A DNA stretch of 64,000 nt, from positions 1,860,001 to 1,924,000 of the forward strand of contig CAVVGO010000006.1 of the NCBI GenBank assembly GCA_963747835.1, read 5' to 3'. The position numbers were made by a program, and so were the translations under genes. The DNA comes from JAJPKK01 sp963747835 (GTDB taxonomy: Bacteria > Pseudomonadota > Alphaproteobacteria > Rhizobiales > Xanthobacteraceae). Shown here one piece after another: positions 26,766 to 35,017 of the stretch; within the stretch, counting starts at the first letter, position 1; every line of letters begins with the position of its first letter. The notes below the pieces were generated by a model that saw nothing but the letters and a program-made list of their open reading frames with translations, was not told the origin of the DNA and did no database searches.

Positions 26766-27977
26766 TCAGCGCGAGGCCGACTTGCTCTTCTTCGCGCTGC
26801 CCGGCAGCGTATGATCGAGCCAATCCATCATTACCTTTGCGATCGCGTCGCTGTTCTTCTCCAGCATCATCATATGGCCGTTGCCGTGAATGCCGACGTC
26901 GGGCAGGCGCACGTGGGTGCTCTTCACCCCGGCCTGTGCCAGATATCGCACCGTGCAGTGATCATAGGGCGCGTGATAGGACGCCTCCGAGGTCACCACC
27001 AGGATCGGAGTGTTCTGCAGGTTGACGAGCTTGCGCGCCGGTTCGGCCTGCGCCCAGCATCGCGCCATGTCGGGTTTCTCCGGTTTGTCCTCGCGCACGA
27101 AATTGATCGGCGAGGCTTCGGTCACCGGCGGATCGTAGGTGAGCGGCACGTCGACGAGGCCCCAGGGCTTGGTATGTGCCGCGTCGACGAACCAGTCCGG
27201 CGCGCCTTTGAAATCGAGGTCATGGGCCGGCGGGCCGTTGGGCTCGACCGCGACGATCGCCTTGACGAGGTTGGGGCGCTTATCGGCGATCGGCCATGCG
27301 AACGCGCCCGATTGCGAATGGATGAGCAGGACAGCCGGCCCGATGCGGTCGAGAAGGGCTACCGCGGCATCGCGGTTGAGCGATTGCTGCAGCGGAAACT
27401 CCGCCAGCGACGGGAACTGGCTCGCATAGAACTCCTCGAAGACCGCATCCCCTGGCTTGCCGTCGCCCGGCCACTGGGTATGCAAATGCGCCTGCGGCCA
27501 CAGGTCGAATCGCTCCGGCGCGACGAAGCGCTGTTCGAGCCGCGTCAGGTTGGCGGGCGACACCGGTCCGTTCGCCTGCGCCCATTGCGCCGCCCGGCCG
27601 CGCGCCACCTGATCGACCACGTACACCGCATAGCCGCGGCGCAGGAAATACTGCGCCCAACCCTCGCGCCCGTCGGGCGTGCCGGTGAAGTTGGTGCCGG
27701 TCTGACTGCCGCCATGGATCATCACCACCGGATACGGATGGACGAGCCGCTGCGGAATTTGAAACTCCACGTACATGTGGCCGACCATCGGAGAACCTTC
27801 GAGCTTGTCGTCGATCCTGCCGCCGACGAAGAAATAGCCCTGCTTGGCGATGACGAGCGGGGCGTTCTCGGCGCGCGCACCGATGAACCACGACAGCGAC
27901 GCCGCGGCGCCGATCAGCGCGGTGGCGGCGGTGCGCAACAAGGTGTTCAGCAAACCATCGGCTTGGCGTCCCATCAT
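26766..27977 (-). CDS. Exported alpha/beta hydrolase (esterase-like)
   Basis: A 403-residue protein with an N-terminal hydrophobic signal (A-A-T-A-L-I-G-A-A-A-S-L-S-W-F-I-G-A-R-A). The alpha/beta fold is indicated by V-V-M-I-H-G-G-S-Q-T-G (oxyanion region), G-Y-A-V-Y-V-V-D, the nucleophile elbow I-H-S-Q-S-G-A-F-A-W, and a C-terminal H-G-N-G-H-M-M-M containing the likely catalytic His. Similar secreted hydrolases occur in Bradyrhizobium and Burkholderia with no known substrate. GAGGAGAG is upstream of ATG 27977. The upstream gap contains a strong palindrome that may control it. Confidence 0.85.
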   Translation of the reverse strand: MMGRQADGLLNTLLRTAATALIGAAASLSWFIGARAENAPLVIAKQGYFFVGGRIDDKLEGSPMVGHMYVEFQIPQRLVHPYPVVMIHGGSQTGTNFTGTPDGREGWAQYFLRRGYAVYVVDQVARGRAAQWAQANGPVSPANLTRLEQRFVAPERFDLWPQAHLHTQWPGDGKPGDAVFEEFYASQFPSLAEFPLQQSLNRDAAVALLDRIGPAVLLIHSQSGAFAWPIADKRPNLVKAIVAVEPNGPPAHDLDFKGAPDWFVDAAHTKPWGLVDVPLTYDPPVTEASPINFVREDKPEKPDMARCWAQAEPARKLVNLQNTPILVVTSEASYHAPYDHCTVRYLAQAGVKSTHVRLPDVGIHGNGHMMMLEKNSDAIAKVMMDWLDHTLPGSAKKSKSASR

Positions 27978-28183
27978 GGCTCTCCTCGTTTCCCGGGCGA
28001 ATTCTTTTGTGGCGTCAGGCTGCAAGTCCGAAAACGCTTCATCCCAAGCGCAGCGAGGACGCCGGCCGGCTCCCTCGCGCGGGCCGATATTCCCTGACTG
28101 CAGGGAAAATAACAGCGGATTTTTCAAAGCGACGGCCTTTCGGCGACCACGCCCGGAAAATCAATCATAGGAATCATGCTAGT

Positions 28184-28199
28184 ATTATAGTCCTATAAT
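28184..28199. promoter_or_regulatory. AT-rich palindrome, candidate operator
   Basis: ATTATAG-TC-CTATAAT is a perfect inverted repeat in an otherwise GC-rich neighbourhood, 207 bp upstream of the alpha/beta hydrolase start. It overlaps possible -10 hexamers on both strands. It could be the binding site of a dimeric regulator; no regulator gene lies next to it. Confidence 0.4.
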
Positions 28200-28416
28200 T
28201 GCAAGCCCCTGTTGGCGCCGCGCTCCTGATGGACGAGACGCTGCCGGCGGCAGTGCCACCACCAAACTGCGCGGCGGCCGGCGGCCGGTTCAAAAAATGG
28301 GATTTTTGCAAACCGCCGGAAATGTCCGTGGCCCGTATCTCTTGGCATTGTCACTGGTCGGGGCGCCCGCCGATGGCCGCAGCGCCTCGATAAACCCGAC
28401 CCGTCCAGGGCGCGGC

Positions 28417-28530
28417 CGCGCTCAGATGTCGATGCTGCAGCGCACGAAGCCGCGCACCTTCCATGACCTCGTCATCGAAGTCGCGATTGTGCGGCCTGGT
28501 CCGATCCAGGGCGACATGGTTCATCCCTAT
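28417..28530 (+). pseudogene. Fragment of error-prone DNA polymerase dnaE2 (imuC)
   Basis: Thirty-eight codons in one frame read R-A-Q-M-S-M-L-Q-R-T-K-P-R-T-F-H-D-L-V-I, then E-V-A-I-V-R-P-G-P-I-Q-G-D-M-V-H-P-Y. This is the highly conserved active-site region of bacterial DnaE/DnaE2 polymerases (usual form S-R-A-Q-M-x-M-L-P-R-x-x-P-x-x-F-Y-D-L-V-I, V-R-P-G-P-I-Q-G). Similarity stops sharply on both sides, so only a small piece of a >1000-residue gene is left. The form with E-V-A-I-V and D-M-V-H-P-Y is closest to DnaE2 of the imuABC mutagenesis cassette. No imuA or imuB remnant was noticed nearby. Confidence 0.8.
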
Positions 28531-28660
28531 TCATGTCAAAATGCATTCTCCCGGGCTAGCGCCCGGTCACCTCACTTTGCTAACATCCACCGGCCCTATT
28601 TCGGGGAACGCGAGGGGCCGCCGTGATGCTCCTCCGGTTTGCGAAAGCGGACTTGAAACG

Positions 28661-29605
28661 ATGACCCATCGGCAACGAAAGTGGTGGTCTCTCCAGCGAT
28701 GGTACGCGCCGCTTGCGCTGCCGTTCGTCTTCGTCGGCCTCGCCGGGGCGTTGTGGGCGCAGCCGAAGCCGCCCGAACTCGATCAATTCCAATCCAGGAT
28801 CCATGAAGCCGTCCGCGCGCTCGGCGATCATCCGCGCATGAAGAGCGTTCCCCTCGAGCGCCGTCAGGAAATCGCGGAATTCGTAGCCGGGAACATGCTG
28901 TTCGTGCTGCTGCACGAATTGGCCCATACCGCCATATCGGAGCTGAACCTGCCGGTGCTCGGAAAAGAGGAGGATGCCGGAGACTCTTTCGCCGCTCTGA
29001 CCCTTATCAACATAAAGTCTGAATTCTCGGGTCGCGTGCTCACCGAGGCCGCGAAGGGCTGGTTTTTGGCAGATCGCCGTGACGTCAAAGAAGGGGATCC
29101 CATCCCCTATTACGACGAGCACGGCCTCAATCAGCAGCGTGCTTATCAGATCGTGTGCTACATGGTCGGCGCCGACCCGGTTAAATTCAAGGATCTCGCG
29201 ACCGAAACGAAACTGCCAAAGAATCGCCAGGAGAGTTGCGCCGAGGATTACCAGAAAGCGTCGAGCTCCTGGGCCGCGGTGCTCAAGCCCTATGAGCGTG
29301 CTCCCGGTCAGCCGGAAACCAAGATCGACGTGGCTTATGGTGATGCCAAGGGCAAACTTGAGGTCGTGGCCCAGATAGCACGCGCAATAAGGTTGTTGGA
29401 GCCGGTGGCGGCGCGATCAAGCGAACTCGTCGTATGGCCGGCACCGTTTTCCTTGGAAATGCAAAGCTGCGGCTTCATCAATGCCCGCTGGAACCGTCCC
29501 ACCCGCAAACTCACACTTTGTTACGAGTTGGCGGAGGATTTCGCCGAGCTCTATCGCGATTACGGCAACGAGCGAAGCGAGGGCCGGCGCCGCAAGTCGA
29601 AGTGA
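28661..29605 (+). CDS. DUF4344 putative metallopeptidase
   Basis: A 314-residue protein with an N-terminal signal or anchor (A-P-L-A-L-P-F-V-F-V-G-L-A-G-A-L-W-A). The zinc-peptidase motif H-E-L-A-H is at residues 85-89, followed by an E-D-A-G-D-S-F-A-A-L segment that may supply the third ligand. This order, and the C-terminal L-T-L-C-Y-E-L-A-E-D-F-A, match DUF4344 proteins. Substrate unknown; the protein is expected outside the cytoplasmic membrane. ATG 28661 is chosen because the preceding codons of the open frame look non-coding (they follow the dnaE2 relic); its ribosome site is weak. Confidence 0.82.
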   Translation: MTHRQRKWWSLQRWYAPLALPFVFVGLAGALWAQPKPPELDQFQSRIHEAVRALGDHPRMKSVPLERRQEIAEFVAGNMLFVLLHELAHTAISELNLPVLGKEEDAGDSFAALTLINIKSEFSGRVLTEAAKGWFLADRRDVKEGDPIPYYDEHGLNQQRAYQIVCYMVGADPVKFKDLATETKLPKNRQESCAEDYQKASSSWAAVLKPYERAPGQPETKIDVAYGDAKGKLEVVAQIARAIRLLEPVAARSSELVVWPAPFSLEMQSCGFINARWNRPTRKLTLCYELAEDFAELYRDYGNERSEGRRRKSK

Positions 29606-29644
29606 TCCCGAGCGAGCACCACCACGCCGTCTGAAATGGTTCAT

Positions 29645-29675
29645 AAAAAAAGCCGCCGCGGTGACCCGCGGCGGC
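29645..29675 (-). terminator. Intrinsic terminator of the small secreted protein gene
   Basis: On the minus strand GCCGCCGCGG, loop GTCA, CCGCGGCGGC is followed by seven T. The perfect 10-bp stem begins 18 bp after the stop of the minus-strand gene at 29693-29935 and also separates it from the convergent DUF4344 gene. Confidence 0.92.
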
Positions 29676-29692
29676 CTCACGTGCCGCAAGGC

Positions 29693-29935
29693 TTACTGGT
29701 TTGCGACTTTGGCTTTGTGATGGGTGTGGTGGCGAGTGCTGCGATAGAACCGCCCCTGGAGCTGGCGATCGTTTCCACCCAAATCGGTGGGCCGAATCTC
29801 TTGCTCAGTATGGGCCGGTGGGGTGGTCACCGTTTCGTGCCTCTTCACTTTTGCGAGCGCTGTACCCGCCATGCTGAAAGTCACCATCCCGATGGCGAGC
29901 ACCGTTCCGGTGAGCAATGGTCTCAAAGTGCGCAT
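29693..29935 (-). CDS. Small secreted His-rich protein, unknown function
   Basis: An 80-residue protein: a clear signal peptide (M-R-T-L-R-P-L-L-T-G-T-V-L-A-I-G-M, ending A-G-T-A-L-A) and a ~52-residue mature part rich in His, Arg and Thr with R-H-H-T-H-H near the C-terminus. GGAGG is located 8 bp before the ATG at 29935 and an intrinsic terminator follows, so it is a complete single-gene transcription unit. The His cluster hints at metal binding, but this is only inference. No family recognised. Confidence 0.72.
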   Translation of the reverse strand: MRTLRPLLTGTVLAIGMVTFSMAGTALAKVKRHETVTTPPAHTEQEIRPTDLGGNDRQLQGRFYRSTRHHTHHKAKVANQ

Positions 29936-30329
29936 AATCGTTCCTCCGGTTTGTATTTCAAACGTCCCCGATCTAGTACCATGGCAACCCTGCGGCAAGT
30001 AGTCCGCGAACATGAATTTGAAATTTATACAAAGCTAAATAGCGGTTCATCTCAGTATTAATGGACATTCATATCAGGACGGTGCGCTTGCATTTGAGTT
30101 GACTTCGTTTGCACTGGCGGGACGCCCTACACAAGATTTTATTGCTCATCAAGGCGTGCGGATTCGCTACTCATGATTATCTGGGACTCGTCTTCATGAG
30201 AGATTTCGAGGTGTTGCTTATGGAGATCGCCGGGATCCGAGGCAACGCCCCGACATCAGCAAGCCCGAGCTTTCGGGCACGACCGGCGCAGGATGCCGGC
30301 AATTCGAAACCACTAAAGGAGAAACTTTC
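29936..30329. other. 394-bp AT-richer gap between two divergent small secreted genes
   Basis: No gene seen. The central part (about 30000-30100) is clearly richer in A/T than the window average. A TTGACT hexamer at 30099-30104 could be a -35 on the plus strand, but no good -10 lies at 16-18 bp. The 3' end holds the AAAGGAGAA ribosome site of the next gene. Confidence 0.5.
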
Positions 30330-30566
30330 ATGAGTGGATTTAGGTTCGCGTTCGCTGGAGCACAGCTCGCCCTGGCAGTCATTCTGATCGCCAATGTCGC
30401 TGAGGCTGCGCCCCCGAAGAAATGTGACGACATAGGTCGCGAACAAGCTCAGCAAAATGCGGACTGCGTCAGCCCGACATTCCCTAGTCGGGAGCACGGC
30501 ATTTGTTCAAAGGGCGCGTGCTTCCGCAGCGCTGTCCACAACCACCACAAGAGAATAAAAAAATGA
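30330..30566 (+). CDS. Small secreted Cys-containing protein, unknown function
   Basis: A 78-residue protein with a signal peptide (F-A-G-A-Q-L-A-L-A-V-I-L-I-A-N-V-A-E-A) and a ~52-residue mature region holding four cysteines (K-K-C-D-D, D-C-V, G-I-C-S-K-G-A-C), probably two disulfides, and a basic tail with H-N-H-H-K-R. AAAGGAGAA is 8 bp upstream of the ATG. No family recognised. It is divergent from another small secreted His-containing protein; both may belong to an accessory envelope-related set. Confidence 0.7.
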   Translation: MSGFRFAFAGAQLALAVILIANVAEAAPPKKCDDIGREQAQQNADCVSPTFPSREHGICSKGACFRSAVHNHHKRIKK

Positions 30567-31274
30567 GTTGATGCGTTGCTCGTCGACCGGTGGTGCGGAT
30601 GCGGTGAAACCGCCCCGTGGGTCCAAATGGCTTGCGTCGATTTTGATGGGCTTCTTTAATCGATGACGTTGTCCCGATCTTTTATCCAATCGGAATTTCG
30701 GTCTCGCGGTCGATATCGCCCTCTTGGTTTGCTTTCTTGGGCGATGATGGCGGCGGCCCGCGGACTGCCGCCGTCCGCGACCCGCCGGCGCTTAAAAAGC
30801 GTAGCTTGTGGAAGGTCGAGCGGTCGGTAGCCCGGATGAGCGCAAGCGATATCCGGGGCGCGTCTCTCAGCGGGGGCTCGGTAATTCCCGCATGTCGCTG
30901 CGCTCATGCGGGCTACGGCGCTTCGCCTTGCCCTTTTCCGCCTGGAAGGCCGAGCTGATCGTAGAATCAATCCGAATTGGATCGATCTTTTTCCGGGGAT
31001 TACGATTTCACAAGTGACGCGCACAATGGCGATGCGTTACTGGATCGCCGGGTCAGGGCGCGAGCGGCTGGGCTCAGACATCCCCAGCGAGTTCAACCGC
31101 GTCGGATCATCACGCCGTTGCCTTGTCTGCACCCCCGGAACGCGGCTGCACCGGTCGGGCGGCGCACTGGCGTCGCGGACCATATTACTCTAAATCGCTG
31201 TGCGAGCGCCTGCTGAGCCGGGGCGGCATAGTCCTCGCGACGGTGGGGGAAGATTTCGGGCAGGAGCTGGGTTC
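30567..31274. other. 708-bp intergenic region with a palindromic repeat
   Basis: No convincing gene. It contains one dispersed inverted repeat (30827-30916) and otherwise short open frames without ribosome sites or recognisable domains. GGAG near 31263 serves the downstream coiled-coil gene. Confidence 0.55.
30827..30916. repeat. Dispersed inverted repeat, GTAGCCCG family
   Basis: Left arm GTAGCCCGGATGAGCGCAAG (continuing CGATATCCGGG) and right arm ending TCGCTGCGCTCATGCGGGCT-AC are imperfect reverse complements of about 30 bp around a ~28-bp centre. The GTAGCCCG...CGGGCTAC termini are those of a common intergenic repeat in Rhizobiales. A half-copy-like CGCAGGCGGGCTACG occurs near 39366-39381. 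Confidence 0.75.
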
Positions 31275-32874
31275 ATGGCCGAATTGTTGTTGTATCTTGG
31301 TGGCGGATTTATTCTCGCGAGCCTGCTGGGGCTCGTTCTGATTTCCTTTGTGCACAACCGCGCGGTCCGCCTCACCCAACAACGGCTCGAAGCCGCCATT
31401 CCGGGGTCCATGGCGGAAGTCCAGGCCGATAAGGACCGGCTGCGCGCGGAATTCGCGATGTCGGCGCGCCAGCTGGAAATGAGCGCGGAGCAGCTGAAGT
31501 CCGAGGCCACAAAACAGCTTGGTGAAATTGCCCGCAAGGCCGAGACCGCCAACCAGCTCAAGGCTGAACTCACCGAAAAGACTGCCGTGGCCGATGAGAT
31601 CGACGGAAGAGTGAAAGGCCTCAGCAAGAAGATCCGGGAGATCGAGCGCGAACACGTCGTCAAGGCGTCCATGGTCGACGCGACCGAACGCCAGATCGCC
31701 ATCAAGGAGGCCGAGCTTACCAAGGCCGCAAGCGATATCATCGAGGCGCGGCTCCTGAATGACGCTCAACGCATCGAGATTCCGACGCTCAGAGATCCAG
31801 ATCGATCAACACGTCGTCCAGATCGAAGAGTTGCAGCATGAGGCGCAGGACAGCGCCCGGCGCCTGTTCGACGAACGGGTTACGGTCTCCAACATCACCA
31901 AGGAATTTGAGGAGAGGCGCCAGGTATTCGATGTGCTGCGCATGCAGGTCGCCCAATTCGAACACGAGGTCGCGGTGCACACCAATGAACTCGAGAACCG
32001 TGCCCAGCGCATTGAGGACCTTGCACGTCGTATCAACGAGGACGAGCGGCTGCAGGTTCAACGCGAGGCCGAGATCGGCGCCTTGCAGCAGGAATTAGCC
32101 GCCAACAAGGGTGAACATGCCGCGGCCGGGCAACGCCTGAGTGAGGAGAAGGGCAACCTCGAGAATCTGCTCGGCACCACCACCACCACCGTCGCATCCT
32201 ATTCCGGCCGCATCGACGAGCTTGAAAATTGGGTTGCCGAACGCGATCGTCTGCTCAATCAGCGCGACGCCGAGGCTCAGGCGCTGCATCAGGAAATGAC
32301 CGGCGCGAGGGATCAGCACAATGTCGCGATGGAGCGTCTTCAGTCCGAAATAAGCTCGCTCGAACAGCTCTTGCAGGTCGCCAATGATACGCTGGAAGCC
32401 CGAGCGGCTCACATCGCCGATCTCGAAAAATGGATCGCCGAGCGGGATGAACTGGTGCGCCAGCGCGACACCGAGATCACCGCGCTGTTCCAGGAGATCG
32501 CGGCCATCAGGGAAGAGGCCAGGGTAGAGGCGGAAACGCTGCACGCCGAGAAGGCCCAACTCGATGGTCTTATTCAGACCGCCCGCGATGAGCACGGCAG
32601 CGCTCAGTCGGAATTGACTGAAATCAGGCATGAGGCGGAGGTCAGCCCCGCGGTTACCCATGATGAGAATGTCCAGTTGCGCGAACGGATCATGGACACC
32701 ACCGCCCGGCTGGTGAGCTTGGCGCTTGCCACGGAGAAATCCGGATCGATTGACGCGATCCTGGCGAGCGCAGCATCCCTTAGCCCCGATGGCTTCGAAC
32801 CCAGCGCGCAAGACGCCGGTGCGGCGCCGCCTGACGGCAGCCTCCTTCTCCGCATCCGCAAGCTAAAAGTATAA
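31275..32874 (+). pseudogene. Membrane-anchored coiled-coil protein, split by a frameshift
   Basis: Frame 1 starts at ATG 31275 (GGAG upstream): one transmembrane helix (L-L-L-Y-L-G-G-G-F-I-L-A-S-L-L-G-L-V-L) then a long coiled coil. At 31788-31791 the coding signal changes frame: frame 1 reads ...R-I-E-I-P-T-L-R then nonsense to 31841, while the next frame continues with S-E-I-Q-I-D-Q-H-V-V-Q-I-E-E-L and stays coiled coil to 32874. Joined, this is one ~530-residue protein. The C-terminal half has two ~64-residue tandem repeats, each starting L-E-x-W-x-A-E-R-D-x-L-x-x-Q-R-D. A second ATG at 31759 in the downstream frame might allow separate translation. Structural or envelope role likely; no known family named. 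Confidence 0.75.
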
Positions 32875-32918
32875 GCCGCTATACGGTGCGCAAAATGCCG
32901 GCCGGCGGCCGGGTTGCC

Positions 32919-32958
32919 GCAAAAGTCCCGCGCAGGCCCGGGGCTGGAGGACTTTTGC
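32919..32958. repeat. Inverted repeat GCAAAAGTCC/GGACTTTTGC
   Basis: A perfect 10-bp inverted repeat with a 20-bp loop lies between the coiled-coil gene and rpmJ. No T-run follows. The AAAAGTCC/GGACTTTT arms recall the core of the dispersed repeat at 23557-23641, so it may be a degraded member or a weak terminator. Confidence 0.4.
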
Positions 32959-33051
32959 CCGCGCCATTGACGCCACCCTGCCACGTCCCTATGTTCCGCG
33001 CCGAAATCAAGCCGCCGAGGCGGCCCGCTTGCTGTAACCTGGATTGGTCCA

Positions 33052-33177
33052 ATGAAAGTCCGTAACTCGTTGAAATCATTGCGGGGCCGTCACCGCGACA
33101 ACCGCATCGTGCGGCGCAAGGGCCGGGTCTATATCATCAACAAGACCCAGCGCCGCTTCAAAGCCCGGCAAGGCTGA
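33052..33177 (+). CDS. rpmJ: 50S ribosomal protein L36, zinc-independent form
   Basis: A 41-residue basic protein: M-K-V-R-N-S-L-K-S-L, then R-G-R-H-R-D-N-R-I-V-R-R-K-G-R and a tail ending R-R-F-K-A-R-Q-G. This is the alphaproteobacterial L36 pattern. The cysteines used for zinc in type-A L36 are missing (N replaces the usual C in R-D-C-R). Too short for many gene finders but unmistakable. It stands alone, followed 61 bp later by a TPR gene. Confidence 0.93.
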   Translation: MKVRNSLKSLRGRHRDNRIVRRKGRVYIINKTQRRFKARQG

Positions 33178-33238
33178 CCGCGCGCGTTCGCGTGCGCGCT
33201 CACATTGCTTTGACCACAATGCTCTTGCGGGACGGAAA

Positions 33239-33916
33239 ATGCAGGGTAATCTGACCTGCATGAGTCATCGCCTTGCCTGCATCGCCGTCTTCACCGTCAC
33301 CTTCATGGGTTTGGCCTCGACGGCCTTCGTCTCGGCCGGGCGGGCGCAACCCGCGCCGGACCCGCACGCGGTCGATCCGCATGAAGGCCTCGTCATACCG
33401 CCGGACCAGTTGCCGAAGCTCCCGCGCGGCGAGCGCAACCACAACATCGAATTCCTGTTCGGCGCGCTCAAGGCGGCGCCCGACGACACCAGCGCGAAAG
33501 CAATCGAGGATCGCATCTGGTCGGTGTGGACGGGTGCCGGCAGCGAGACCACGAATCTCCTGATGACTCGCGCCAAGAAAGCAATCGACGAGGAAAACTA
33601 CGATCTGGCGCTGCGCATGCTCGACGCCATCATTGAAATCAAGCCGGACTTCACGGAAGCCTGGAACCGCCGCGCTACCGTCTACTTCATGAAAAAGGAC
33701 TACTCCAATTCGCTTGCCGATATCGGCAAGGTGCTGCAACGGGAACCGCGGCATTTCGGGGCACTGTCGGGCCTTGGTCTCATCATGCAGGACATCGGCG
33801 ACGACAAGCGCGCGCTCGATGCCTATCGCAAGGCGCTCGACGTCTATCCGCGCCTCAAGGGCATCGGCGAAAAAGTCAAATCGCTGACGGAAAAAGTCGA
33901 TGGGCGCGACATCTAG
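33239..33916 (+). CDS. Exported TPR-repeat protein
   Basis: A 225-residue protein with a signal peptide (L-A-C-I-A-V-F-T-V-T-F-M-G-L-A-S-T-A-F) and roughly three tetratricopeptide repeats (about 110-215): A-I-D-E-E-N-Y-D-L-A-L-R-M-L-D, A-W-N-R-R-A-T-V-Y-F-M-K-K-D-Y and G-D-D-K-R-A-L-D-A-Y-R-K-A-L. Such TPR proteins serve as periplasmic scaffolds. ATG at 33239 has a purine-rich GGGACGG upstream; 33260 is an alternative start. Confidence 0.85.
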   Translation: MQGNLTCMSHRLACIAVFTVTFMGLASTAFVSAGRAQPAPDPHAVDPHEGLVIPPDQLPKLPRGERNHNIEFLFGALKAAPDDTSAKAIEDRIWSVWTGAGSETTNLLMTRAKKAIDEENYDLALRMLDAIIEIKPDFTEAWNRRATVYFMKKDYSNSLADIGKVLQREPRHFGALSGLGLIMQDIGDDKRALDAYRKALDVYPRLKGIGEKVKSLTEKVDGRDI

Positions 33917-34015
33917 GGTCCGGTCCGTCCGCGACGCTTCGTCCGCATGCCCGGCCAAGTGCCGGGCATCGTCTTTTCTAAGCCGCACAACAGGCGCCAT
34001 TCCCGCGAAACCATC

Positions 34016-35014
34016 GTGTCCCTTCGGCTCCGCATGATCACCTTCGTGGTCCTTGCCGTCGCGGTCATTTTCGGCGCCGGCGCAATCGTCACCGCCATCG
34101 TGGCGGGCCGCATCGAGACGGCTCATCCGCCCTCGGGCCGCTTCATCGCGGTCACGGGGGGCCGGCTTCATGTGCTGGAACTTGGCCCTACGGGAGGGAT
34201 CGTGGAGGATCGCTGGCCGGTGGTCCTGGTGCATGGCGCCAGCAGCAATCTCGAGGATATGCGTCTTGCCCTTGGTGATCGGCTTGCCGCCAACCGCCGC
34301 GTCATTCTGGTGGATCGCCCCGGCCTCGGCTGGAGCGACCGGCCTGATGGCGCCGCCGACGCATCGCCGGTGCGGCAGGCGACGCTGATTGCCGAGGCGC
34401 TCGACCATATGGGGGTCGATCGTTTCGTGCTGGTTGCACACTCGCTCGGTGGCGCGATCGCGACCGCCTTTGCGCTGGCGTATCCGGAGCGGCTTGCCGG
34501 CCTCGTTCTCATCGCGCCGGTGACGCATCCATGGGTCGGCGGTCTTGCCTGGTACAATGCGGTGCTGTCGGCGCCGATTGCCGGGGCGTTCTTCGCCCGC
34601 ACGCTTGCGCTGCCGCTTGGCGAATTGCTGCTCGAAGGCGGCGGCACAGCGGTGTTCGCGCCGCAGCGGATGCCGCCCGATTACATCGACCGCGCCGCCA
34701 TCAGGCTATTGCTGCTGCCATCCCGGTTTGTCTCCAACGCGCAGGATGTGGCGGTGCTCAAAGCCTACGTTATCGGCCAGGCGCCCCACTACAAGGACAT
34801 CGCAACACCGACCGTCGTGCTCACCGGCACGGCGGACGGCGTCGTGTCGCCGAGCATTCATGCACCCGCTTTCGCGGCAGCGGTGCCTCATGCAAGGCTC
34901 GTCCTGCTCGATGGCGTCGGTCACATGCCGCATTACGCGGCCACGGATGCGGTGGTGGAAGCGATCGATTCAGTGTCGATGCGGCCGCGGCCCGCATCGG
35001 CGGCGCCGCGCTGA
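34016..35014 (+). CDS. Membrane-anchored alpha/beta hydrolase
   Basis: A ~332-residue protein whose N-terminus is a single transmembrane segment (I-T-F-V-V-L-A-V-A-V-I-F-G-A-G-A-I-V). The hydrolase domain has V-V-L-V-H-G-A-S-S-N (oxyanion hole), R-P-G-L-G-W-S-D, the nucleophile elbow V-A-H-S-L-G-G-A and a C-terminal V-G-H-M-P-H-Y with the catalytic His; D in G-T-A-D-G-V-V is the likely third residue. Start is uncertain: GTG 34016 gives a basic n-region, ATG 34034 is also possible. Substrate unknown. It converges with pyk 3 bp away. Confidence 0.87.
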   Translation: MSLRLRMITFVVLAVAVIFGAGAIVTAIVAGRIETAHPPSGRFIAVTGGRLHVLELGPTGGIVEDRWPVVLVHGASSNLEDMRLALGDRLAANRRVILVDRPGLGWSDRPDGAADASPVRQATLIAEALDHMGVDRFVLVAHSLGGAIATAFALAYPERLAGLVLIAPVTHPWVGGLAWYNAVLSAPIAGAFFARTLALPLGELLLEGGGTAVFAPQRMPPDYIDRAAIRLLLLPSRFVSNAQDVAVLKAYVIGQAPHYKDIATPTVVLTGTADGVVSPSIHAPAFAAAVPHARLVLLDGVGHMPHYAATDAVVEAIDSVSMRPRPASAAPR

Positions 35015-35017
35015 AAT

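Larger units (their letters stand above)
27978..28660. other. 683-bp intergenic region between divergent hydrolase and DUF4344 genes
   Basis: Holds three things: an AT-rich palindrome (28184-28199), a relic of dnaE2 coding sequence (28417-28530), and a GC hairpin CCGGGC-TAGC-GCCCGG at 28551-28566 without a T-run. The rest shows no intact gene. The mixture of AT-rich and GC-rich segments suggests past insertion and loss of DNA. Confidence 0.6.

Noticed and set aside
33178..33215. GCGCGC hairpin after rpmJ
   Set aside because: Possible stem but no T-run; too GC-simple to distinguish from chance.
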